Shown here: positions 8,572 through 17,156 of the stretch, piece by piece | How the letters are laid out: each line of letters starts with the position of its first letter | Position numbering within the stretch: the stretch's first letter is position 1 | DNA from: Verrucomicrobiales bacterium | Lineage (GTDB): Bacteria; Verrucomicrobiota; Verrucomicrobiia; Limisphaerales; J093 | Reading direction: 5' to 3' | Assembly (NCBI GenBank): GCA_024233215.1 | Contig: JACKPW010000004.1 | Location: 1 to 64,000, forward strand | DNA: 64,000 nucleotides | Notes under the pieces: model-generated | What the model was told of the DNA's origin: nothing | The model's input: the letters and a program-made list of their open reading frames with translations, nothing else | Databases searched by the model: none | Translations under genes and position numbers: made by a program

Positions 8572-8871
8572 ATACTTGTGTTTATATTACTTGACACTAA
8601 CCTACTGTAGGACAGGAACATATAGCAACTCTAATGTCAATACAAAAGCAGGATCAGTTCACAGCCGGGGCGCTGCGCGGGTGCTTCAAATGGCCCCGCA
8701 GGCTCCGTCCGCCGGTGACAAGAAGCGCCTGAACGGTTCGATTGGAGGGGGCGGTAGGCGCGGGCGCATCGCCGGGGTGCGGCAACGTGAGGTGTGCCCT
8801 CGTGGCATCACGCCGATCAGGATGCAGATCCGGTTGGCCTTTCGTCCCCAGCCGGGATAGACGTATCGGCG
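8572..8871. other. Divergent intergenic region, AT-rich island
   Basis: About 300 bp between the PxKF gene (minus) and the FG-GAP gene (plus). The stretch 8575-8645 is markedly AT-richer than its surroundings and contains a TTGACA on the minus strand (8633-8638), an imperfect extended -10 like TGCTATATG, and the palindrome CCTACTGTAGG (8602-8612). It is probably the promoter region of the PxKF gene. The remainder, 8650-8870, is GC-rich and shows no gene I can support. Confidence 0.35.
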
Positions 8872-10200
8872 ATGCGCCTGCCAGATTCATTCCTTGCCTG
8901 CCCTGCCGCCCAACCCCCAACGGCCGGCGCCCGGCGGTCCCGAGGGTTCGCCGCAGCGATTGCCTGCGCCGTCGCTGCTGGCGGTTCTCGGATCCCCTCC
9001 GGCGCGGAAGTGGCCCCAACGCCCGTCCCTTGGGTTCATTTCACGATCGACGATCCCCTGCCCGGCACCGCCTGGGGAACGGCCGGTATTCCGCTGGCCG
9101 ACCTGGATGAGGACGGCGATCTGGATGCGGCGTTGTCGCGCCGGGACGCCCCCGGCTTCTACTGGTACGAACGAAAGTCCGATGCGGTGTGGGTGCGTCA
9201 TGTGCTGAGTGAATCGGAGGAACTCCCACAAGGTCTGGGGGCGGCAGCGGCGGACGTAAACGCCGACGGGCACGTGGACCTGATCTTCAGCGGAGTGTGG
9301 TTTGAGAACCCGGGAAACCTCGGCCATTCCCCGGAGGCGACCTGGAAAGTCCATCGGTATGGCGGCGGGGGACACGATATTGTCCCGGCAGATCTTAACC
9401 GTGACGGTCGACCCGACATCGTGACATTCGACGGCAACATCCTGACGTGGTTCGATCCCGCCCAGGCCTGGAGCAGCAATGTCGTCGCGCGAGCCATCGG
9501 GCATCATGGTGGCGTGGCGCCCCGGGGAATTGGCGACCTCGACGGCGACGGCGATCCCGACCTGGTGGTGGCGGGGATATGGTTTGCGAATCCCGGCAAC
9601 GGCCGGGGCGACTGGCAGCGACACACCTGGCCGCATCTCGAAATTCCCAAGGCCTCGTATGGAACCAGCATCCGAAGCTGGGTGGCGGACCTGGACGGGG
9701 ACGGCCAGCAGGACATCATTTACGGCGACTGCGACACTGGCAGCGGGCATGTCTACTGGGCGCGCAACGAGGGCAAGGGGGAACAGTGGACCCGGCATCT
9801 CCTCCCCGATCCCCCCACCTCGGCGGGAAGCGTCGCGGGCACGGGTTCGTGGCATTCGCTCGCGGTGGCGGATTTCAATGGGGACGGGTTGCTCGACGTT
9901 TTCGGGGGCGAGCAGGAGGATCCGGACACTTACATGGAATCCGGCGGAAAGCTGCCGATGAAGCCGCGGGGACTGAAGGAACGCGGCGTGATCTGGTATC
10001 AAGTCGGCGGTCCGGCACCGGCATTTCTTCCCAGGGTGATTCATGAAGACAATCCCGGATGGCACGACACCTCGGTCGGGGACGTCGATGGCGATGGCGA
10101 TCCGGATCTGGTGAGCAAGATCTGGAACAAGGACGGCACAACGTATCACGCAGACTTCTGGCGGGATGATCGCCCGCCCGCCAGGCCGGAGACGCATTGA
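8872..10200 (+). CDS. Exported FG-GAP/VCBS-repeat protein
   Basis: A protein of about 442 residues from the ATG at 8872, chosen because a basic stretch and hydrophobic segment (RRSRGFAAAIACAVAAG) follow as an atypically long signal region. The body is made of repeated blades carrying calcium-type loops: DLDEDGDLD, DVNADGHVD, DLNRDGRPD, DLDGDGDPD, DLDGDGQQD, DFNGDGLLD and DVDGDGDPD, each followed by a hydrophobic strand and a W-ENPG-like segment. This is the FG-GAP/VCBS beta-propeller pattern of secreted surface proteins. No enzyme motif is seen. It is close to and co-oriented with the next gene (106 bp). Confidence 0.85.
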   Translation: MRLPDSFLACPAAQPPTAGARRSRGFAAAIACAVAAGGSRIPSGAEVAPTPVPWVHFTIDDPLPGTAWGTAGIPLADLDEDGDLDAALSRRDAPGFYWYERKSDAVWVRHVLSESEELPQGLGAAAADVNADGHVDLIFSGVWFENPGNLGHSPEATWKVHRYGGGGHDIVPADLNRDGRPDIVTFDGNILTWFDPAQAWSSNVVARAIGHHGGVAPRGIGDLDGDGDPDLVVAGIWFANPGNGRGDWQRHTWPHLEIPKASYGTSIRSWVADLDGDGQQDIIYGDCDTGSGHVYWARNEGKGEQWTRHLLPDPPTSAGSVAGTGSWHSLAVADFNGDGLLDVFGGEQEDPDTYMESGGKLPMKPRGLKERGVIWYQVGGPAPAFLPRVIHEDNPGWHDTSVGDVDGDGDPDLVSKIWNKDGTTYHADFWRDDRPPARPETH

Positions 10201-10306
10201 CGTGCCGGGTCAGGAGACTCATGCTCGGCTTGATCAAGGGCTCAAGCAACCCCAAGGACGAAGGGACACGACAGACCTCCATTTTTATCGAGATATTAGA
10301 GCAGTT

Positions 10307-12754
10307 ATGATCCAACGCAATCGTCGCACCATGCCAAGACCCCCGTACCCCCTGCTCCTCATCGTCGCCTCCCTCGGCTTCGCCGGTCTCCATCGGACCG
10401 CCGCCCAGACCATCTACGAGCAAATGGTGGTCCGGAGTCCGCTGCCGACGCCCAACCACCTCAATCAGGTGCGCTACAGTGGTGGCAGGTTCCTGGCGCT
10501 CGGTGACAACAGTACGGTCATCAGCAGCGAGGATGGCCTGTCCTGGACCCTGCATCCGACCGGCTACGACCGCAGTGTGGCGGACATCGCGTTTGGCAAC
10601 GGGGTGTTCGTGATTTCCGGCAGCGACTATGGCACGGTGCTGACCAGCTACGACCTGGCCACGTGGCAGGTTTCCCGTCCGGAGGAAGTCCCCTCCAACG
10701 GCAATGGCATCGTCTTCGCAAACGGTCGCTTCCACATCTGTGGATCCCAGGGCACCGTGGCGAGCAGCAGCGACGGATTGACCTGGAGTTCGGTGAACAC
10801 CGGCACCTCCCAAACCCTCGACGACATTCTCTTTGCCGGTGGGCAGTTCATCAGCGTGGGCGCGAACAACACCGTCGTGACCAGTCCGGACGGATTGGAG
10901 TGGACGGTCCGGCCCACGGGCATCGAACTGTCCGGCCTGGAAGCGGGGCTGCTGTCCGTCACCTGGCTCAACAATCTGTACGTGGTGGGGGGCAAACAGG
11001 GCACGATCCTCACCAGCCCGGACGGCATTGTCTGGACGCATCGCCCTTACAGCGAGGGAACCGACTGGTTTTATGGCGGCGTTTTTGCAGACGGAGCCTA
11101 CCATCTGACCGGGCGCCAGGGTCTGCTGCGCAAGACGGTGGACTTCGTGACCTGGGAGGAGGTGGCCACCGCCCCTCCGGGGGACAACGACATCCACGGC
11201 GTGGTTTCGGCGGGAGGCATCACCGTTGCCGTGGGACGGAACGGCACGATCAACACGAGTCCCGACCTCGGGGTCTGGACCTCGCGCAAGGGGGGCTTTT
11301 CGGGCGGGTTCAGCGGACTGCAGTATGGCGGTGGAGGCTTTGTGGCAACCGACTATGATGGCGTGGTGCGCACGAGCACGGACACCGTCACCTGGACGGA
11401 TGTGTTTACCATGCCGGATGGCGAGGGGCTGAACGACCTGGCCTACGGCGACGGGAAGTTCGTGGCGGTCTCCTACAACAGCCAGATCATCCAGAGCGTG
11501 GACGGCCAGTTATGGTCGGCTCCAGTGCGGCAGTTCGAGGGGTTTCCCGGCGTCCAGAAGGTGCGGTTTCTGAACGGCCGCTGGTTCCTGCTGGGGCGCA
11601 ACGGCCTCCTCCGGAGCAGTGCCAATCTCTCGAACTGGACCGTCTCCGATGTCACTCCGGCGGAGGAGATCACCGACCTCATCGACGCCAACGGCCTGTA
11701 CGTCGCCACCGGCGGGAACGGCACGGTCTTCACGAGCCTGGACGGCATGTCCTTCGATCCGCACGAGAGCGGAACCACGAGCCGCTTGAACGCGGTGGCC
11801 TTTGGGAACGGACGACTCGTCGCCGCAGGCAGTGGCAGCACGCTCCGGACCAGCATCAACGGGATCGACTGGAGCACGGACGGCGTGAAGTTGGCGCCGT
11901 CGAACATCAACTTCCTCATGTTCCGCGAAGGACGCTTCGTCGCGTTCGCGAGCTATGGCCAGCTGGGCCTGAGCACGGACGGCCTGACCTGGACCACCAC
12001 GAGCATGGGCTTCCCCCTCAACCTCTCCCGTTTCGCCGAGGGCAACGACCGCATCGTCGCGGCCGGTGGCAGCGGACTCCTGCTGAGCACCGATCCGTTG
12101 CCGGACCATGCGCTGACGATTTCGATCACCGGCGACGGCAGTGTGTCGGTGGACCCGCCCGGCGCGACGTTCAAGCAGGGAACCGTGGTCACGCTCACCG
12201 CCACCCCCGGCACCCAGCACGATTTCCTGGAGTGGAGTGGTGATGCCACGGGCACCGACAATCCCCTGGTGCTGACGATGGATTCCGACAAGCACGTGAC
12301 GGCGAACTTCCAGCAGACCCTGACCGGGTATGAACTCTGGAAGGTGTCCGAATTCAACGCGGCAGAACGGCTGGATCCGGCCATCAGCGGCCCGGGGGCA
12401 AATCCCGACGGCGATTCCCGGCCGAACGCCCTCGAGTACCTGGGCGGCACCGGCCCCAAGATGTTCGACCAAGCGGCTCCGGTCACCGCGTCCACCGCCC
12501 GCCTCGGCGAAGCCACCTATGCCATCCTGACTTATGTCCGCAAGAAGGGCCTGAACGACCTCACCGACCGGGTCGCGGTGTCCGGCAATCTGGACGGGTG
12601 GCACTACAACGGGGATGGGACGGGGGGAACTTACACCGCACTGTTCAACCTGACCGACGGCCCGGACAACACCGAAACGGTTTCCATCCGCTCCCTCACG
12701 CCGGTGGCCCCGGGACAACCCCAGTTCCTGCGGTTGGAAGTGGTGTTTCCCTGA
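10307..12754 (+). CDS. Exported BNR-like beta-propeller protein with InlB-type repeat
   Basis: About 815 residues from the ATG at 10307; an in-frame ATG at 10331 is possible. The signal peptide (PYPLLLIVASLGFAGLHRTA) ends at AQ. From residue 30 to about 600 there are at least a dozen repeats of the form FGNGRFV-AGS-GTV-TS-DGLTW, a sialidase/Ycf48-like propeller repeat frequent in Verrucomicrobiota. Next comes one divergent InlB B-repeat-like module (ITGDGSVSVDPPGATFKQGT, then TANF; about residues 600-670). A C-terminal segment (GANPDGDSRPNALEYLGG) resembles the terminal domain often seen in this phylum's surface proteins. Function unknown; probably outer-surface. Confidence 0.85.
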   Translation: MIQRNRRTMPRPPYPLLLIVASLGFAGLHRTAAQTIYEQMVVRSPLPTPNHLNQVRYSGGRFLALGDNSTVISSEDGLSWTLHPTGYDRSVADIAFGNGVFVISGSDYGTVLTSYDLATWQVSRPEEVPSNGNGIVFANGRFHICGSQGTVASSSDGLTWSSVNTGTSQTLDDILFAGGQFISVGANNTVVTSPDGLEWTVRPTGIELSGLEAGLLSVTWLNNLYVVGGKQGTILTSPDGIVWTHRPYSEGTDWFYGGVFADGAYHLTGRQGLLRKTVDFVTWEEVATAPPGDNDIHGVVSAGGITVAVGRNGTINTSPDLGVWTSRKGGFSGGFSGLQYGGGGFVATDYDGVVRTSTDTVTWTDVFTMPDGEGLNDLAYGDGKFVAVSYNSQIIQSVDGQLWSAPVRQFEGFPGVQKVRFLNGRWFLLGRNGLLRSSANLSNWTVSDVTPAEEITDLIDANGLYVATGGNGTVFTSLDGMSFDPHESGTTSRLNAVAFGNGRLVAAGSGSTLRTSINGIDWSTDGVKLAPSNINFLMFREGRFVAFASYGQLGLSTDGLTWTTTSMGFPLNLSRFAEGNDRIVAAGGSGLLLSTDPLPDHALTISITGDGSVSVDPPGATFKQGTVVTLTATPGTQHDFLEWSGDATGTDNPLVLTMDSDKHVTANFQQTLTGYELWKVSEFNAAERLDPAISGPGANPDGDSRPNALEYLGGTGPKMFDQAAPVTASTARLGEATYAILTYVRKKGLNDLTDRVAVSGNLDGWHYNGDGTGGTYTALFNLTDGPDNTETVSIRSLTPVAPGQPQFLRLEVVFP

Positions 12755-12820
12755 GCACCGAATACCGCGGGACGATCACGCAGCAGGGGCATCCACGCAG
12801 GCGGCGTAACCGGGAGCACT

Positions 12821-12844
12821 GCCGACCCGACTCCCCGGGTCGGC
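12821..12844. terminator. 9-bp GC hairpin after the propeller gene
   Basis: GCCGACCCG (12821-12829) and CGGGTCGGC (12836-12844) form a perfect 9-bp stem with a 6-nt loop, 67 bp past the stop codon at 12754. No T-tract follows, so it is either a weak terminator or an mRNA 3'-end stabiliser. Confidence 0.4.
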
Positions 12845-12949
12845 GGGCAGACTGGCTTGATCGATTGCCAATTCAGCTTGCATTCCCGGGACGGCAGTCC
12901 TACCTGTTCCGACAGCTTCCTGAGACCAGGCCCCAAGAAAACGACTGCC

Positions 12950-15900
12950 ATGTCTGCGCTCCAACAACCATACGTTCGACCAGTCTCCAAGACTCTACTG
13001 CTTGCCGTCGCCCTGGGGTGGGGAGTCGGAGATGCTCGCCTGAGGGCGGACTGCCTCGCAGTACCCGCTCCCCTGACCAACGTCGTGGAACGTGCGAATT
13101 TCTGCCTCTACTACAGTGGGTCCATCACTGCCGACCAAGCCAATCAAGCCGCCGATACTGTCGAGGACTACTGGGATCGGTATGTGGCTGACTTTGGCTT
13201 TCTCACCCCCAGTTTCAGCGACAAGCTGCAGATCAAGCTGACGGTTGACAACGACTGCAACGGGGGGACCAGTTCGACTTCAAACGTGATGGATGCGTGG
13301 ACCGGTTGTTTCGCGGAGGACGAGGCAATCCAGAAGGTGCTCGGCCACGAGTTGTTCCACCGGGTCCAGTACAGCTATGACGGCAGTGAGGTCAAATGGT
13401 TCAAGGAAGGCACGGCCCGGGCGATGGAGGATCTCGCGTTTGACAACATCGACAACTGGCCCAATGCGTTGGACGCCGTCTCCTCCTCGTTCAACAAACA
13501 GGTCAACACCTACCTGGCGGACCCGAATAATGACATCACCAGCAATGGAATGCGGTATAACTCGGCCCTCTGGTGGAAGTACTTCACCGAACAGTTTGGC
13601 ACGGTGCCCACGGAACCGGAGTTGGGAGTGGATGCCTTGGTGGCACTGTGGGAAGCCGCGGCCTCGAGCGATGACCTTGCCGCCCTGAACGCCGCCCTTG
13701 GCGGCCTGAGCCCGGGAATGACCTTCGACCAGGCCTTCCGGCGCTTTGCGACCGCCAACTGGACCAAGGACCTCGACGGCGTTCCGGACGCTTCGTACAA
13801 CTACCTCGACGAGGATCAAGCGGGGAATCCCGCCCCCTATGGCCCGATCGAACCGGCCAATGGCGGGACCATCAACCTGGCCACCGCAGCCACTTGGAAC
13901 AACCAGGGCCTCAGCCGCTACGGGATCCGCTATTACGAAGTGACTCCGGCCGCCGACTGCCCGCTCGTCAGCGTCCACTTCCATCGCGACAGCGGTTCCT
14001 CGGAGTTCTATCAGGTGATCGCGCAGAAGGGCTCGAATTTCGCCACGCACGTGGAGGGAAGCGGGGAGGACTGGACCCAGAGTTTCATCAACGACGGAAT
14101 CACCAAGGTCGTCGTCATCGCAGGGGCGGAATCGAGTTCCGCTCAGATCGATCTCACCTGCTCCTGTGCCAACCCCGTCCTCAGCATCCAGTTGCCCAAC
14201 AACGCGGCCACTTCCTTCGTGGGCCCCGCGGCAACCCCCGGCAAGTTTCTGGTCCAGGTGTTGGTGACCAACGGAGACCCCAAAGGTCCCGTGGTGGCGG
14301 GACTGAGCAACAGCGACTTCAAGGTCGAGGTCAACGGCGTCCCCGCCCTGGTCACCGCCGGCGGTTTCATCCAGGAGCAGTACTGGCTCGTCGTGCAGGC
14401 ACCCGCCCAAACCGCCGATGGCACCTTCGATCTGGAGGTCTTTCTGGAGATGCCGGGAACCACCGACGTGATCGCCACAGACACGAACGCCGCCAGCGTG
14501 GTCTACGACAATGAGGAAACCGATTACGTCCTGGTGATCGACCGTTCCGGCTCGATGGCCGATGACGAAAAGATGACGGCCGCCATCAACGCCGCAAGCT
14601 TCTATGTGGACATCACCCGCAACGACGACGGAGTCGCCGTGGTTCCCTACCACCACGACGTGTCGCCGGCGCCCTTCGGCATGGACGTGGTGGACGCCCT
14701 GGTCAAGGAGGACGCGAAAACGTTCATCGGCGGACTCAACCCCGGCGGCGCCACCAGCATTGGAGACGGTCTGGCCGAGGCCCTGAATCGTCTGGCAGGA
14801 AGCCCCACCGGAAACCCCCGTGGCTCCATCGTGTTGCTTTCCGACGGGATGGAGAACTCGGGGCAGTTCTACGCCGACGTGCGGGCTGACCTGGTTGCCA
14901 GCGATTATCCGGTCACCACCATCGCCTTCGGCGCGGAATCGAACGAAACCCTCCTGCAGGATATCGCCACCGACACGGGTGGGTTGTTCTTCTTCAACGA
15001 TGTGTTCGTCAGCCTTCCGGCAACGCCCGCCGGTCTTTCGTCGGAAGACGAGATGGAACTGGATTTGGGGGACATCTACGAATACGCCCAGGCTCAGGCA
15101 GAAGACCGACAGCGCCTCCTGCGCGTGCGCGGGCTCCTGCCGATCCGACCCGAAGCGCCCGACGAGTACAAACTGATCGTCGATGAAACGGTGAGAGAGG
15201 CGGTCTTCGCCCTGGACTGGGCGCAAAGGAACGTGGAAATGCGGATGGAACTGGTCGATCCCGACGGGATCGTGATCGACGATGGCAAGTTGCCCTACAG
15301 CTTCGCCGATTTCCGGCGGGGCCATCTCGGCTGGCGCCTTGCCAAGCCAAAACCGGGCACGTGGGGGGTGCGCGTAACCCATCAGGGCGGTGCCAAGGAC
15401 CCCGTTCCGTATCAGGTCCTCGTCAGCGGGCGAACCAGCCTGACCCTGCATCTGCTCCTGCCGGATCGGTTGGGAAGCCGGTTCATGACCGGCGACCCGG
15501 TGCCTCTCCTGGCTCTGTTGTCGTCCAATCGCCCCCTCAATGCACAGGTCGAGGCGGTGGTCACCGGACCGGATGGGAGCGAGACGCGGGTGCGACTCCA
15601 CGATGACGGTCAGCACCACGACGACCAGGCCGGAGACGGACTCTACACCGGCGTCTTCACCCGGGTGACCCGGGCTGAGGTGGTGAATTCCCAGGAGGAA
15701 GGTCAGCAGGGCACCAAACCGAACGACGAAGGTGGCTATCGCGTGCGCGTCGTGGCCACTCACGAGAAGTTCCAGCGGGAAGCCCTCGGTTCCTTCTCTG
15801 TCCTGGAGGGTGCGGATGCCGACCGCAACGGCCTCCCCGATTCCTACGAGCGGCGGCACAACATCAAGGACCCAAAATCCGACGACGACCTGGATCGCCT

Positions 15901-16849
15901 GACCGCCCTCGATGAGTACCGGGTTGGCACCGACCCCAACAACTCCGATACGGACAGCGGCGGCGAGCACGACGGTTCCGAACTGGAACATGGCCAGGAT
16001 CCACTGGCCCCCGACGACGACCAGATCGTGGCTCCAAGCTTCTTCACTGCCGCCCCGGGCGTGAAGGAGGTCCAGCTCCATTATGACGTCCGGAAGGAGT
16101 ATTCCCAGATCGCGGTCTATCGGTCCCTAAGTTCTACCGGGCCATGGATTCTCCGCCAGGCGGAGCTGCCCTTGAACGGCTGGTACGCCGACCCGGCGCA
16201 GAACGGGACACCGTACTTCTACCGACTGACCGCCGTCGACCGCAAGGAACACTGGACTGCGGTGATTGGCAGCGAACCGGTCACTCCCAGCGACGATCCC
16301 CTTCCGCCGGAGAGTCAGATCCTGATCAACCGGGGAGCCCGCTTCACGATGGATCCGGAGGTGTCGCTATCCTTCATCCCCTATGATGAGGAAGGCAAGG
16401 AGCAGCTTGCCGCCTTCCAGGACATTTCCGAGGTCATCCTGAGCAACGAGCCGCACTTTGGCAGCGCCAAGTGGCAGGCGCTCAAGCAGAACCTGGCCTG
16501 GCAGTTGAATCCTGAAACCCCCGCGGGAACCTTCGCGAAGGTCTACGGTCGCTTCAAGGACTCCTCCGGCAACGAATCCGTGGGAACGGAAGTCGCCATG
16601 ATCCTGTACCGACCGCCGGCCCTGACGTTGCATATCCGGATGGTCCCCCAAGGTGCGGAACTCTCCTGGGAATGCATCGGCGGGGTTGGAAGGTACGTGC
16701 TCGAATACTCCCCCACCCTCGGTCCGCGCGCAAAATGGCAGGCGCTCTCGGAGGAGATGGACTGCTCCGGCGAAAAGGGCCTGAGCTTCATCGACTCGAC
16801 CGTCCCAAGCCGAAACCCGCGTTTCTATCGCCTGCGCTTGGTCCAGTAA
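12950..16849 (+). CDS. Exported zinc metalloprotease-VWA multidomain protein
   Basis: A protein of 1,299 residues from the ATG at 12950, which places a signal peptide (SKTLLLAVALGWGVG) at the start. Residues 130-160 read LGHELFHRVQ ... WFKEGTARAMED: His133 and His137 with Glu134 form an HExxH zinc site, and Glu153 fits a gluzincin third ligand. A von Willebrand A domain starts near residue 525, with the MIDAS-like DYVLVIDRSGSM, the later GGATSIGDGL and a LLSDGMENSG strand. A beta-sandwich region follows, then a calcium-loop segment near 955-1020 (DADRNGLPDSYERR, DPNNSDTDSGGEHDG), and a fibronectin-like end. The combination suggests a secreted or surface protease with adhesive modules. The substrate is unknown. 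Confidence 0.82.
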   Translation: MSALQQPYVRPVSKTLLLAVALGWGVGDARLRADCLAVPAPLTNVVERANFCLYYSGSITADQANQAADTVEDYWDRYVADFGFLTPSFSDKLQIKLTVDNDCNGGTSSTSNVMDAWTGCFAEDEAIQKVLGHELFHRVQYSYDGSEVKWFKEGTARAMEDLAFDNIDNWPNALDAVSSSFNKQVNTYLADPNNDITSNGMRYNSALWWKYFTEQFGTVPTEPELGVDALVALWEAAASSDDLAALNAALGGLSPGMTFDQAFRRFATANWTKDLDGVPDASYNYLDEDQAGNPAPYGPIEPANGGTINLATAATWNNQGLSRYGIRYYEVTPAADCPLVSVHFHRDSGSSEFYQVIAQKGSNFATHVEGSGEDWTQSFINDGITKVVVIAGAESSSAQIDLTCSCANPVLSIQLPNNAATSFVGPAATPGKFLVQVLVTNGDPKGPVVAGLSNSDFKVEVNGVPALVTAGGFIQEQYWLVVQAPAQTADGTFDLEVFLEMPGTTDVIATDTNAASVVYDNEETDYVLVIDRSGSMADDEKMTAAINAASFYVDITRNDDGVAVVPYHHDVSPAPFGMDVVDALVKEDAKTFIGGLNPGGATSIGDGLAEALNRLAGSPTGNPRGSIVLLSDGMENSGQFYADVRADLVASDYPVTTIAFGAESNETLLQDIATDTGGLFFFNDVFVSLPATPAGLSSEDEMELDLGDIYEYAQAQAEDRQRLLRVRGLLPIRPEAPDEYKLIVDETVREAVFALDWAQRNVEMRMELVDPDGIVIDDGKLPYSFADFRRGHLGWRLAKPKPGTWGVRVTHQGGAKDPVPYQVLVSGRTSLTLHLLLPDRLGSRFMTGDPVPLLALLSSNRPLNAQVEAVVTGPDGSETRVRLHDDGQHHDDQAGDGLYTGVFTRVTRAEVVNSQEEGQQGTKPNDEGGYRVRVVATHEKFQREALGSFSVLEGADADRNGLPDSYERRHNIKDPKSDDDLDRLTALDEYRVGTDPNNSDTDSGGEHDGSELEHGQDPLAPDDDQIVAPSFFTAAPGVKEVQLHYDVRKEYSQIAVYRSLSSTGPWILRQAELPLNGWYADPAQNGTPYFYRLTAVDRKEHWTAVIGSEPVTPSDDPLPPESQILINRGARFTMDPEVSLSFIPYDEEGKEQLAAFQDISEVILSNEPHFGSAKWQALKQNLAWQLNPETPAGTFAKVYGRFKDSSGNESVGTEVAMILYRPPALTLHIRMVPQGAELSWECIGGVGRYVLEYSPTLGPRAKWQALSEEMDCSGEKGLSFIDSTVPSRNPRFYRLRLVQ

Positions 16850-17156
16850 GATGCCAGCGGCGCGAACCGGCCAACCCGACGGGCAAGCCGAAGGCTGGCC
16901 CCGTGGACCAAACCGGGGCGAAGCCCACCCGGGGCAACGGGTTCGCGCGTCCTCAATGGACGGAATGGCGGGCGGGTGGGCGCATCACTGCGGCCCGCGT
17001 CCCCCATCCGGACACGGTCCCCCGGCCGGCGAGACTCAGAGGCAACCTCCCCAGAAACACACCAACAAGCATCTCAACCGTCACTTCCGCATTGCCGTCC
17101 GTCGATCACTACCGGTAAATGGACCCGTCACGCAGCCTGTCAGTCATATCGCAAAC
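16850..17156. other. Intergenic region without a supportable gene
   Basis: About 300 bp between two co-oriented genes. It contains an imperfect inverted repeat whose outer 9 bp GCGCGAACC (near 16860) reappears inverted near 16940-16950. The reading frame of the next gene stays open through here, but the encoded sequence is low-complexity (rich in Pro, Gly, Arg) and lies before a good signal peptide, so I treat it as leader. No tRNA or regulatory element is recognised. Confidence 0.4.

Noticed and set aside
13280..16081. A 933-codon open frame antisense to the metalloprotease-VWA gene
   Set aside because: It has no recognisable domain and an implausible composition (His, Gly, Val, Arg). The sense frame has a signal peptide, HExxH and VWA motifs. 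Long antisense frames are expected in GC-rich coding DNA.
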